In this document: positions 1 to 5,647 of the stretch, in pieces
Position numbering within the stretch: position 1 is the first letter of the stretch
How the letters are laid out: each line of letters begins with the position of its first letter
NCBI GenBank assembly: GCA_022565935.1
Contig: JADFJY010000050.1
Coordinates: 1-8,276 of the forward strand
Direction: 5' to 3'
Source: Nitrososphaerota archaeon
GTDB lineage: Archaea; Thermoproteota; Nitrososphaeria; Nitrososphaerales; Nitrosopumilaceae
Length of the DNA stretch: 8,276 nt
Notes under the pieces: generated by a model
Database searches by the model: none
Seen by the model: the letters and a program-made list of their open reading frames with translations, nothing else
What the model was told of the DNA's origin: nothing
Program-made: the position numbers and the translations under genes

Positions 1-1
1 T

Positions 2-268
2 ATGGATATTCATAGAATCTTTAGATTGCCTGGTTCAATAAACAGCAAAAGTGGTCTCACAAAAATTCTTTGTGAAAATTTAACCACGTTTGATCCATAC
101 ACTGAAGCATCTTTTCTTAGTGATGATTCAGTAGAAGTTTTTGCAAACTGTCCAATAGAATTTTCTCTCAAAAACAAAAAATTTGGTCCATATTCCAACG
201 AAAAAGTCACAATTCCAATATATGCTGCAGTCTATATGGTATGCAAAAAATTAGCAACAATAGCTTGA
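2..268 (+). CDS. priS: DNA primase catalytic (small) subunit PriS, C-terminal fragment
   Basis: This is the last 88 codons of a gene that begins before the window; position 2 is simply the first full codon and the methionine there is internal. The peptide opens with DIHRIFRLPGSI, which matches the archaeal/eukaryotic primase motif DIHRLIRxPGSL near the C-terminus of PriS, whose His/Arg residues help bind the nucleotide triphosphate. It is followed by a segment resembling the PriS tail (FDPY..., then PIEFSL...KFGPYSNEKVTIPIYAAVYMVCK). PriS is the catalytic half of the PriS-PriL heterodimer that makes primers for DNA replication in archaea. The catalytic Asp motifs lie upstream and cannot be checked. 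It ends in TGA 48 nt before the next gene. The family call is strong despite the fragment's length. Confidence 0.93.
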   Translation: MDIHRIFRLPGSINSKSGLTKILCENLTTFDPYTEASFLSDDSVEVFANCPIEFSLKNKKFGPYSNEKVTIPIYAAVYMVCKKLATIA

Positions 269-283
269 TTTTGCTGGTAAGAC

Positions 284-292
284 ATTAATTTA
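284..292 (+). promoter_or_regulatory. TATA-like box for the UPF0182 gene
   Basis: ATTAATTTA sits in the 47-nt gap after priS. Its centre is about 27 nt upstream of the TTG at 316, the usual TATA-to-start-site spacing in archaea, so the transcript may be leaderless. The spacing fits the TTG at 316 better than the in-frame TTG at 310. The call is by pattern only. Confidence 0.5.
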
Positions 293-315
293 CCAAATCA
301 CAACAAAATTTGATT

Positions 316-3168
316 TTGTATAGTGCCTCTACTGAAAAACAGACACCACCTCCTGATACTGGAAAACTCGTCAGGTTAGCCATTGTTGCCATAATAGCTA
401 TTGTAATTTTTGTCATAGTTGGAAATCAGGGAGTAATCTTATCTATGAATTACACTGAATTTGGTGATCAATTCACCAAACCTCTCTTTTACACTCTTGT
501 CTCTACAGTGATTCTATCTACAATTGCTCTTGTACGTGTAAATATTGTTAAAAGATCTTCAATTTTTTGGTATGCTATAAGCACAGCACTTGGATTTCTT
601 GCCAAAGGGGGACAACAACCAATAGCAAGTGATATCAAAAGTTTTAGAGATTACAAGATATCTACTGCCCAATTTGTTATCTGGCAAATCACCAAGATTT
701 TGCTTTTTGGAACATTCTTTGCAAATATTATGTTTGGATTTGCAGTAATGTCATTTATTGATGGAAATACTCTAGGAATTGAAAATGTACTAAAACTATT
801 TTCTCTTCCCTTTATTACTCCTGATGTTGATCCAAATTATGCAGTAGAAAATGTTGTTCCAATGATTCCTGCTTTGCTGATATTGATTCCTCCAATACTT
901 GCAGCAATTGGATTACGTTTAGTTTTGTATGTTGGAATTCATACAATTATTTCTGTAGCAACTTCATATATTCAGGATATTAATGGGGGAAAACCTAGAT
1001 ATCTAAGCTATGTTTCAACTATTGAAGGATTAATTGGCATTGGTGTAATCTGGGTAGGCTTTAATCTCTTCTTGACAGATCAAATTGATTACAATACAAG
1101 ATATGTAATTGGTGGTGTACTTGTAATAGGTTTTGCTTTAATTGCATTTTCAGTAGTTGACAGAATTCGATCACGTGTTCTAACTCACATGTTTAAGAGA
1201 GATGTATACATTAGAATTATAACAGTTATTGCAATTGCAATGATTATTGCTATAATTATTTCTGTTAATAACAGTGTTGCTGATGCAAAGAAGATTGAAT
1301 ATTTGGGACCGTACACTGCTCAACAAATTGGGGTAAATCGATTTCTTGGTGAGTTAGATGATATTAAAGAAAATACTCACTATGTAAAACTATCATCTGT
1401 TTCTCCAAATAATATTAAAAATTATATACAACAAAACAGTGATGTTCTTGATGTAATTCGAGTTTGGGATTGGGAGGGAGCATTTGCCAAATTAAAGCCC
1501 GAAATTGGACTAATTCCATATGTAGACTTTGAAGATAATGATATTCTTCGCTTCAACAATACTTTGTATTGGACTGCTTCAATGAAACCAATTCTACCCT
1601 CAACAGTAAGTGCTGAAAACAGATGGTATAACGAGCATTTAGTCTATACACATGTTCCAAATGGATTCCTTACTCTTGAAGCAACTGATGGTCAGATTGT
1701 TGACAGTAGTAAATTTTTCAAACAAAGAGAGATTTACTATGGTGAGGGTGGTCTGTTTGAGCAAACTTGGTCTGGTTATCCTATTTCGAGGGGTTCAGAA
1801 AGCGCTGAACTTGGAGGAGTCTTTTATTCAGGTTTAGGTGGAATAGATATTTCCCCCCCACTAAGTTGGACATTTGAGCCAAACTTTTTGCTTTCATTTC
1901 CAACTGAACCAGTTCATGTAATGAGATACAAAGATGTTAATGAAAGAATGAAAATTCTGTATCCTTACTTTCTTTATAATTTGTTTGGAAAAGAATTAGA
2001 TTCAATTCCTGTTACTGATGGAGAAAATTCCTATTGGTTAATGCCATTAATTATTGGATTTGATACAAGTGACATACCTTGGTCTGTTGGAAATCCTTTC
2101 TTACGTTTGGTAGGTTATGCACTTATCAATACATATGATGGTAATATTCAATTACTTATGACTGGAGATGATTTCTTTTCAGAAATGTTTGCTAGTCAAT
2201 ACTCTGAGCACATAATACCAATTCCAAGTTGGTTACAAGAACAAGTGAGATATCCTGTTGAATTATTTAATTGGAAAACAGAGATGTACAATATTTACCA
2301 TGTAACTGATGTTGAGACATTTATTCAGGCCAATGAATTCTATGAAATTCCACGAGGTCTTGATACTTATTATGTTCAAGCAAAACCACCTGGTTTTGAA
2401 CAAACTGAATTCATAGGACTACTCTCATTGGAACTAAAAGGCTCTCAAGGCAGAAACCTTGCGGGATATATGATAGTTGAAAATGATCTTGATACTTTGG
2501 GAAACTTGCAGTTCTATGAAGTTCCATTAAATTCTACAACTAAATTGATTGGTCCTACTGCAGTTAGAGAGGCACTTGATAGAGATCCAGATTTTGCTCA
2601 ACTAAAGACACTCTTGAGGAATCCAAGAATTGGTGATAATATCTTGTATCGTGTAGGTGATCATGATGTCTACTTTATCACAGTGTACACTGCAGGAGCT
2701 GGTGGAGTAGTTGCCCAAATAGGTACAATTGCAGCAGTTGGTGCAGCCTTTAATGGAGAATATTTTGTTGGACTAGGAGATACCCAAGAAGAAGCATTTG
2801 AAGCGTATTTGAAAAAAGTTTCTGGTGTGACGATACTTGTAACTACAGATGATGAATATACTGAACTAGTTAAAAGTGATAGAATTGATATCATAAAATC
2901 CATTTTTGAAGAAAATGAAATTACAGTTGCTGAACCAACATCTGTTCAGGTTCCACTGTCATTTAATGAAGGAAAACTAATCTTCTTTACTGAAAATGAT
3001 CGTGCAGATACTGAAGAATTTCTCTCCAAATTCATTGATGACTTTGTAAAGCCACGTAGTGATAGAGTATTCATGTGGCAAGAAGAAACTAATCTCAATA
3101 TTGGAACAGTATTTGTTAAAGATGGAATACATGAGATGCATTATATCTCCATTGAGGTAGGCAACTAA
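316..3168 (+). CDS. UPF0182 family large membrane protein
   Basis: A 950-residue integral membrane protein. The N-terminal third holds about seven to eight hydrophobic helices (roughly residues 18-36, 55-73, 83-96, 120-146, 182-208, 236-254, 263-282 and 299-317). A long soluble, probably extracytoplasmic region of about 630 residues follows. That region carries features I associate with UPF0182 (COG1615): an NRW...HLVYTH block at about 436-446, a later DGENSYW block, and a GD.DVYFITVY block at about 781-791 corresponding to the family's 'LLYVEPVY' segment. Length is normal for the family (about 900-1000 aa). No enzymatic function is established for UPF0182 and I infer none. The start is the TTG at 316, chosen for its TATA spacing; an in-frame TTG at 310 would add two residues. 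The stop codon directly abuts the next gene, so the two are probably co-transcribed. Confidence 0.88.
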   Translation: MYSASTEKQTPPPDTGKLVRLAIVAIIAIVIFVIVGNQGVILSMNYTEFGDQFTKPLFYTLVSTVILSTIALVRVNIVKRSSIFWYAISTALGFLAKGGQQPIASDIKSFRDYKISTAQFVIWQITKILLFGTFFANIMFGFAVMSFIDGNTLGIENVLKLFSLPFITPDVDPNYAVENVVPMIPALLILIPPILAAIGLRLVLYVGIHTIISVATSYIQDINGGKPRYLSYVSTIEGLIGIGVIWVGFNLFLTDQIDYNTRYVIGGVLVIGFALIAFSVVDRIRSRVLTHMFKRDVYIRIITVIAIAMIIAIIISVNNSVADAKKIEYLGPYTAQQIGVNRFLGELDDIKENTHYVKLSSVSPNNIKNYIQQNSDVLDVIRVWDWEGAFAKLKPEIGLIPYVDFEDNDILRFNNTLYWTASMKPILPSTVSAENRWYNEHLVYTHVPNGFLTLEATDGQIVDSSKFFKQREIYYGEGGLFEQTWSGYPISRGSESAELGGVFYSGLGGIDISPPLSWTFEPNFLLSFPTEPVHVMRYKDVNERMKILYPYFLYNLFGKELDSIPVTDGENSYWLMPLIIGFDTSDIPWSVGNPFLRLVGYALINTYDGNIQLLMTGDDFFSEMFASQYSEHIIPIPSWLQEQVRYPVELFNWKTEMYNIYHVTDVETFIQANEFYEIPRGLDTYYVQAKPPGFEQTEFIGLLSLELKGSQGRNLAGYMIVENDLDTLGNLQFYEVPLNSTTKLIGPTAVREALDRDPDFAQLKTLLRNPRIGDNILYRVGDHDVYFITVYTAGAGGVVAQIGTIAAVGAAFNGEYFVGLGDTQEEAFEAYLKKVSGVTILVTTDDEYTELVKSDRIDIIKSIFEENEITVAEPTSVQVPLSFNEGKLIFFTENDRADTEEFLSKFIDDFVKPRSDRVFMWQEETNLNIGTVFVKDGIHEMHYISIEVGN
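3154..3158 (+). promoter_or_regulatory. Shine-Dalgarno sequence for the amidotransferase gene
   Basis: GAGGT lies within the last codons of the UPF0182 gene, 10 nt before the TTG at 3169. It matches the complement of the archaeal 16S rRNA 3' end (core GAGGTGAT). It supports TTG 3169 as the start of an internal operon gene that cannot rely on leaderless initiation. Confidence 0.55.
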
Positions 3169-3711
3169 TTGCTCCTAGTTGTTGATAATGGTTCTATCTA
3201 TACAAAAAATTTAACTGATTTTCTAAATGAAAAAAATATTTCTTTTGAAAAACAAACTCCTCAATATTTTAACTTGAACTTACTTGGAAACTATGATTCT
3301 ATAATTCTATCTGGGCGAAGAAAAAATGAAAAAAAGACTAATGAAATCAATTCTAAAATTGTTATTTATTCAATTAAAAACAACATGAAACTACTTGGAA
3401 TTTGCTATGGCGTAGAAATCTTAGCTCTTACTTTGGGTGGAACAATCAAAAAGATTTCATCACTTCAAAAAGGAAACGAAACAATCAAAATATCCAAAGA
3501 AAATCTAATCGCAAATGACTCTTTAGATGTTTTTGAGAGTCATTGGTTTGAAATATCCAAGTTACCTAGTGTGTTAGTTCCACTTGCAGACTCGAAGAAT
3601 TGTAAATATGAAATAATCCAATATGAAAAAAAGCAAATTTTTGGAACTCAATTTCATCCAGAAATGACTCAAGATGGTCACAATTTAATTGAAAAATTCT
3701 GTTTTCTCTGA
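3169..3711 (+). CDS. class I glutamine amidotransferase, GMP synthase subunit A-like
   Basis: A 180-aa single-domain class I (triad) amidotransferase. The sequence shows the nucleophile elbow GICYG with Cys79, and the C-terminal FGTQFHPEM block with His163 and Glu165, so the Cys-His-Glu triad is complete. The start LLVVDNGSIYTKNL and the blocks FESHWFEISKLP and CKYEIIQYEKKQIFGTQFHPE resemble archaeal stand-alone GMP synthase glutaminase subunits (GuaAa). These hydrolyse glutamine and pass ammonia to the XMP-aminating partner. An oddity is that the usual SGGP oxyanion-strand motif reads SGRRKN here (residues 48-53), followed by a Lys/Glu/Asn-rich stretch. It could therefore be a divergent paralogue acting on another substrate. 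The synthetase half is not in the window. The gene starts with TTG immediately after the UPF0182 stop codon, preceded by a GAGGT, suggesting translational coupling. The amidotransferase fold is certain; the GMP synthase role is not. Confidence 0.83.
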   Translation: MLLVVDNGSIYTKNLTDFLNEKNISFEKQTPQYFNLNLLGNYDSIILSGRRKNEKKTNEINSKIVIYSIKNNMKLLGICYGVEILALTLGGTIKKISSLQKGNETIKISKENLIANDSLDVFESHWFEISKLPSVLVPLADSKNCKYEIIQYEKKQIFGTQFHPEMTQDGHNLIEKFCFL

Positions 3712-3715
3712 TTGA

Positions 3716-3724
3716 TTTTAATAA
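3716..3724 (+). promoter_or_regulatory. TATA-like box for the C39-TPR gene
   Basis: TTTTAATAA lies in the 34-nt gap after the amidotransferase gene, centred 26 nt upstream of the ATG at 3746. This suggests a separate leaderless transcript. No Shine-Dalgarno is visible before that ATG, which fits. Confidence 0.5.
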
Positions 3725-3745
3725 CTCTCAAAATTTCCTCAGTTT

Positions 3746-4708
3746 ATGGAACAAAAAGGTCATGAATTGTTATTGCCTCTTGTTGATGAAGAAAATATCT
3801 GTCTTCCATTGCCAATAAATGTGGTATCAAAATATTGGAATATTGAATTACCTATGGCTGAAGCCATAGAAACTGCCAAAAAATATTCAGGATTTAATGG
3901 CAGTATTCTAATTGAAGGAATTGAATCTGCAGAAAGACATGGTCTAATATGTAAAATGGTTCATTCATCTTTATCTGAATTAAAAAAAATTATTGATTTG
4001 GGAATACCTCCTATTATTATTCTTCCAGGAATTCCCGAAATTACACAACATGCATCTGTCATTACTGGTTATAATGATGAAGAAAAGACAATCCTTCATT
4101 ATATTCAGAAAGGAAATCAAAAAGGAGAACAACAAGAAGGAGCTATACCACAAAATATTTTTGATAAGGAATGGTCAGAGGAAGGAAGATTATTGATAAT
4201 ATTGGCTCCATCAGAAATTTTGTCTTCTGTAAAACTTGAAAATGATTCTAGTAACAAATCAAATAGACTGTGTTTTACCTCTGAGAGATTAAATGTTCTA
4301 AAGAATTATTCTGAATCGCTTGATTTACTGAAACAAGCCATAGAACTTGATTCAAATAATTCAACTGCCTTACATCTATTGGGCGCAATGATGAATGAAC
4401 AAAAATCTCCTGAATGTGTCAAGTTTTATGAAAAATGCTTAGAAATCAATAACAGATCATATCTGGCTTGCAACGGTTTGGGAAATTTTTATCTAAAAAC
4501 AAATCAATTTGAAAAGGCAGAGAATTATTATACTAAAGCTATTGAAATCAACCCAAAAAGATCTGCTAAAATTTACAAAAACCGTGCTTATCTTAGAGAA
4601 AAACAAAACAAAAATTCTGATGCAAAAAACGATCTCAAAAGTTATTTGAAATATTTCCCACAAGCTCCTGATAGAGGAGTGATAGAACAAGCAATTAGAG
4701 AACTATGA
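3746..4708 (+). CDS. C39 peptidase-like domain protein with C-terminal TPR repeats
   Basis: A 320-aa protein with no signal peptide or membrane helix, so probably cytosolic. Residues about 8-155 resemble the papain-fold C39-like domain: a Cys19 at the start of a helix (NICLPLPINVVSKYW, where the family usually has CGPxxLxMVLxYW), a middle block GLICKMVHSSLSELKKIIDLGIPPIIIL, and His102 in QHASVITGYND, matching the family's GHxVVVxGYDD. The Gln normally about seven residues before Cys is absent, and no Asp stands at the usual third-triad position after the His strand, so proteolytic activity is doubtful. Residues about 175-306 form three to four tetratricopeptide repeats, clearest at 240-271 (LACNGLGNFYLKTNQ...AIEINP). 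Bacterial C39-TPR fusions of similar architecture exist. The ATG at 3746 is the only good start because an in-frame stop lies at 3722-3724. A peptide- or protein-binding role is an inference from the domains. The TGA abuts the convergent tRNA gene. Confidence 0.75.
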   Translation: MEQKGHELLLPLVDEENICLPLPINVVSKYWNIELPMAEAIETAKKYSGFNGSILIEGIESAERHGLICKMVHSSLSELKKIIDLGIPPIIILPGIPEITQHASVITGYNDEEKTILHYIQKGNQKGEQQEGAIPQNIFDKEWSEEGRLLIILAPSEILSSVKLENDSSNKSNRLCFTSERLNVLKNYSESLDLLKQAIELDSNNSTALHLLGAMMNEQKSPECVKFYEKCLEINNRSYLACNGLGNFYLKTNQFEKAENYYTKAIEINPKRSAKIYKNRAYLREKQNKNSDAKNDLKSYLKYFPQAPDRGVIEQAIREL

Positions 4709-4782
4709 TGCGGAGTGCGGGATTTGAACCCGCGGCCTTCAGCTTGGGAAGCTGACGTTATACCAGACTAAACTAACTCCGC
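4709..4782 (-). tRNA. tRNA-Gly(CCC)
   Basis: The minus strand folds into a complete intronless cloverleaf of 74 nt. The acceptor stem is GCGGAGU with ACUCCGC plus discriminator A. The D stem has GUU/AAC pairs with GG in the loop. The anticodon stem is UCAGC/GCUGA with the loop UUCCCAA, giving anticodon CCC (complement of 4746-4748). The variable loop is AGGCC, and the T arm is GCGGG-UUCAAAU-CCCGC. Anticodon CCC reads the glycine codon GGG. The 3' CCA is not encoded. The 3' end directly abuts the stop codon of the convergent C39-TPR gene, and no T-rich terminator follows the tRNA, so its primary transcript probably runs antisense into that gene before processing. Confidence 0.96.
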
Positions 4783-4804
4783 TCAGAACATATTTGATAA
4801 TTAT

Positions 4805-4815
4805 GATTAAATATC
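4805..4815. promoter_or_regulatory. Shared TATA-like element between tRNA-Gly and a zinc-ribbon gene
   Basis: The element reads GATTAAATATC on the plus strand and GATATTTAATC on the minus strand, so both readings resemble a TATA box. Its centre is about 25 nt from the ATG at 4835 (plus) and about 28 nt from the mature tRNA 5' end at 4782 (minus). It can thus serve both divergent genes, within an intergenic gap of only 52 nt. The assignment is by spacing and composition. Confidence 0.5.
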
Positions 4816-4834
4816 TTGATTATGAAACTAAGAC

Positions 4835-5008
4835 ATGGATGCAAGATGCCCAGAGTGTGAAAAAGTTGCAGTTTTAGATGATGAAATTACAAAAGTAAAA
4901 TGTCCCCACTGCAACTTTGAAGCAGACTATGATACCTATCTTGAAATAATGAAAGATCACGCAATCAATATGGCATCTGACTATATTCCAGATAGGCCAG
5001 GAATTTAA
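4835..5008 (+). CDS. small zinc-ribbon protein (57 aa)
   Basis: The peptide starts MDARCPECEKVAVLDDE and carries two CxxC knuckles, Cys5-Cys8 and Cys23-Cys26 (CPEC...CPHC). These are spaced as in a rubredoxin-like or TFIIB-type zinc ribbon that binds one Zn. The tail is acidic and Tyr/Asp-rich and ends DYIPDRPGI. The zinc ribbon resembles that of the amino-group carrier LysW, but the C-terminal EDWGE used for carrier chemistry is missing, so I do not call it LysW. The ATG is about 25 nt from a TATA-like element, as expected for a leaderless mRNA. Its TAA is immediately adjacent to the stop codon of the convergent 40-aa gene. The Cys pattern makes a real gene likely; its function is unknown, with nucleic-acid or protein binding the generic expectation for such ribbons. 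Confidence 0.8.
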   Translation: MDARCPECEKVAVLDDEITKVKCPHCNFEADYDTYLEIMKDHAINMASDYIPDRPGI

Positions 5009-5131
5009 TTACCAATAATTTCCTTTATCTGAGCAATCTAAATGGGCCCCACAATTGGGACAAAACATATGGCATGCTTGCATATTTACCATCTTACTAT
5101 CACACTTTGGACATCTAATGTCTTCTTTCAT
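5009..5131 (-). CDS. tiny Cys/His-rich zinc-ribbon protein (40 aa)
   Basis: The minus strand encodes a 40-residue protein starting MKEDIRCPKCDSKMVNMQ and ending DCSDKGNYW. It has two CxxC pairs (Cys7-Cys10 and Cys24-Cys27), plus Cys20-His21, His30 and Cys33. Eight of 40 residues are therefore potential metal ligands, enough for one ribbon site and possibly a second. The ATG at 5131 is about 25 nt from TTTTTAAATC (5151-5160, minus strand), consistent with a leaderless transcript. The stop codon directly abuts that of the plus-strand 57-aa gene. The short length means automated callers easily miss it. The ligand pattern and the promoter spacing support a real gene; I do not recognise a function. 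Confidence 0.73.
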   Translation of the reverse strand: MKEDIRCPKCDSKMVNMQACHMFCPNCGAHLDCSDKGNYW

Positions 5132-5150
5132 GACAGCCTTTGTGAATCTT

Positions 5151-5160
5151 GATTTAAAAA
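5151..5160 (-). promoter_or_regulatory. TATA-like box for the 40-aa zinc-ribbon gene
   Basis: On the minus strand this reads TTTTTAAATC, with its TTTAAA core centred about 25 nt upstream of the ATG whose first base is 5131. It lies back to back with the S6e promoter region 14 nt away on the opposite strand. Confidence 0.5.
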
Positions 5161-5173
5161 TAATGTCCAAAGG

Positions 5174-5180
5174 TTAATTA
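5174..5180 (+). promoter_or_regulatory. TATA-like box for the S6e-aIF2 gamma-PIN cluster
   Basis: TTAATTA is centred about 29 nt upstream of the TTG at 5206, predicting a start site within a few nucleotides of that codon. The T8 run at 5191-5198 would then lie between the TATA box and the start site and would not be transcribed. Confidence 0.42.
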
Positions 5181-5205
5181 GTCGTTCAACTTTTTTTTGG
5201 AATAC

Positions 5206-5616
5206 TTGGCAAACTTCAAACTTACAATTTCAGACATTAAAGGAAAATCTGTATCAAAAGAACTCAAAGATAGTGATGCAAATCCATTAATAGGATTACA
5301 ACTAGGAAATGAAACTGATGCAGCAATTGTAGGATTAAAAGGAAAATTAAAACTAACTGGAGGAAGTGACAAATCTGGTGTTCCTATGAGAAAAGATATT
5401 CATGGTGCAGCAAGAAAATATGTTTTACTTACTAAAGGAGTTGGTTTGCAAGCTGCAGAGATTGGACAAAGAGTAAGAAAATTAATGCGTGGAAATACAG
5501 TATCAGAAGAAATCTATCAAATAAATTGTAAATTTGATGGAGAATTACCTGTTGAAACACCTGCTGAAGATACAGCAGAGTCTACAGAAGAAAAAACTGA
5601 CGATAAAAAAGAATAA
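5206..5616 (+). CDS. rps6e: 30S ribosomal protein S6e
   Basis: A 136-aa archaeal S6e, a structural protein of the small ribosomal subunit. The start MANFKLTISDIKGKSVSKEL, the core GLKGKLKLTGGSDKSGVPMRKDIHGAARKYVLL, and the block RGNTVSEEIYQINCKF match the family's ITGGSDKxGFPMRxDVHG and RGNTISEDIxQIN signatures. The TTG at 5206 is chosen because archaeal S6e proteins typically begin MANFKL and because of the upstream TATA spacing; an in-frame TTG at 5197 would add three residues (MEY). The last 25 or so residues form an acidic, Glu/Asp/Thr-rich, probably disordered tail beyond the conserved fold. The gene leads the cluster with aIF2 gamma and a PIN protein, an arrangement common in archaea. 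Confidence 0.95.
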   Translation: MANFKLTISDIKGKSVSKELKDSDANPLIGLQLGNETDAAIVGLKGKLKLTGGSDKSGVPMRKDIHGAARKYVLLTKGVGLQAAEIGQRVRKLMRGNTVSEEIYQINCKFDGELPVETPAEDTAESTEEKTDDKKE

Positions 5617-5617
5617 C

Positions 5618-5627
5618 TTAACATATA
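5618..5627 (+). promoter_or_regulatory. TATA-like box for the aIF2 gamma gene
   Basis: TTAACATATA begins just after the S6e stop codon, centred 25 nt upstream of the ATG at 5648. It suggests that aIF2 gamma has its own leaderless transcript in addition to any read-through from S6e. No Shine-Dalgarno is visible before that ATG. Confidence 0.45.
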
Positions 5628-5647
5628 CCGATTCTGAATTTTTACTT

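Noticed and set aside
310..315. TTG at 310 as the start of the UPF0182 gene
   Set aside because: It adds only two residues and is less well spaced from the TATA-like box than the TTG at 316; it cannot be fully excluded.
265..318. Repeated 9-mer TTGATTTTG at about 265 and 310
   Set aside because: Short, AT-rich and expected by chance in this composition; no other repeat structure, mobile element or CRISPR array was seen.
2670..2903. Minus-strand open frame within the UPF0182 gene, and similar antisense frames at 4493-4690, 5848-6123, 6193-6375, 6721-6948 and 7371-7571
   Set aside because: They lie opposite well-supported genes, have low-complexity Ser/Phe/Ile-rich translations without motifs, and no promoter signals.
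4835..5008. 57-aa zinc-ribbon protein as the lysine/arginine carrier LysW
   Set aside because: The CxxC pairs fit, but the C-terminal EDWGE needed for the carrier function is absent; the protein ends DRPGI.
5191..5198. T8 run as a transcription terminator
   Set aside because: It lies directly upstream of the S6e start in promoter spacing, and the nearest plus-strand gene ends about 180 nt earlier, so a terminator role is unlikely.
5534..5647. Upstream extension of the aIF2 gamma reading frame
   Set aside because: It lies mostly inside S6e in another frame, encodes a Lys/Leu-rich sequence unlike aIF2 gamma, and the ATG at 5648 gives the normal family length plus a well-spaced TATA-like box.
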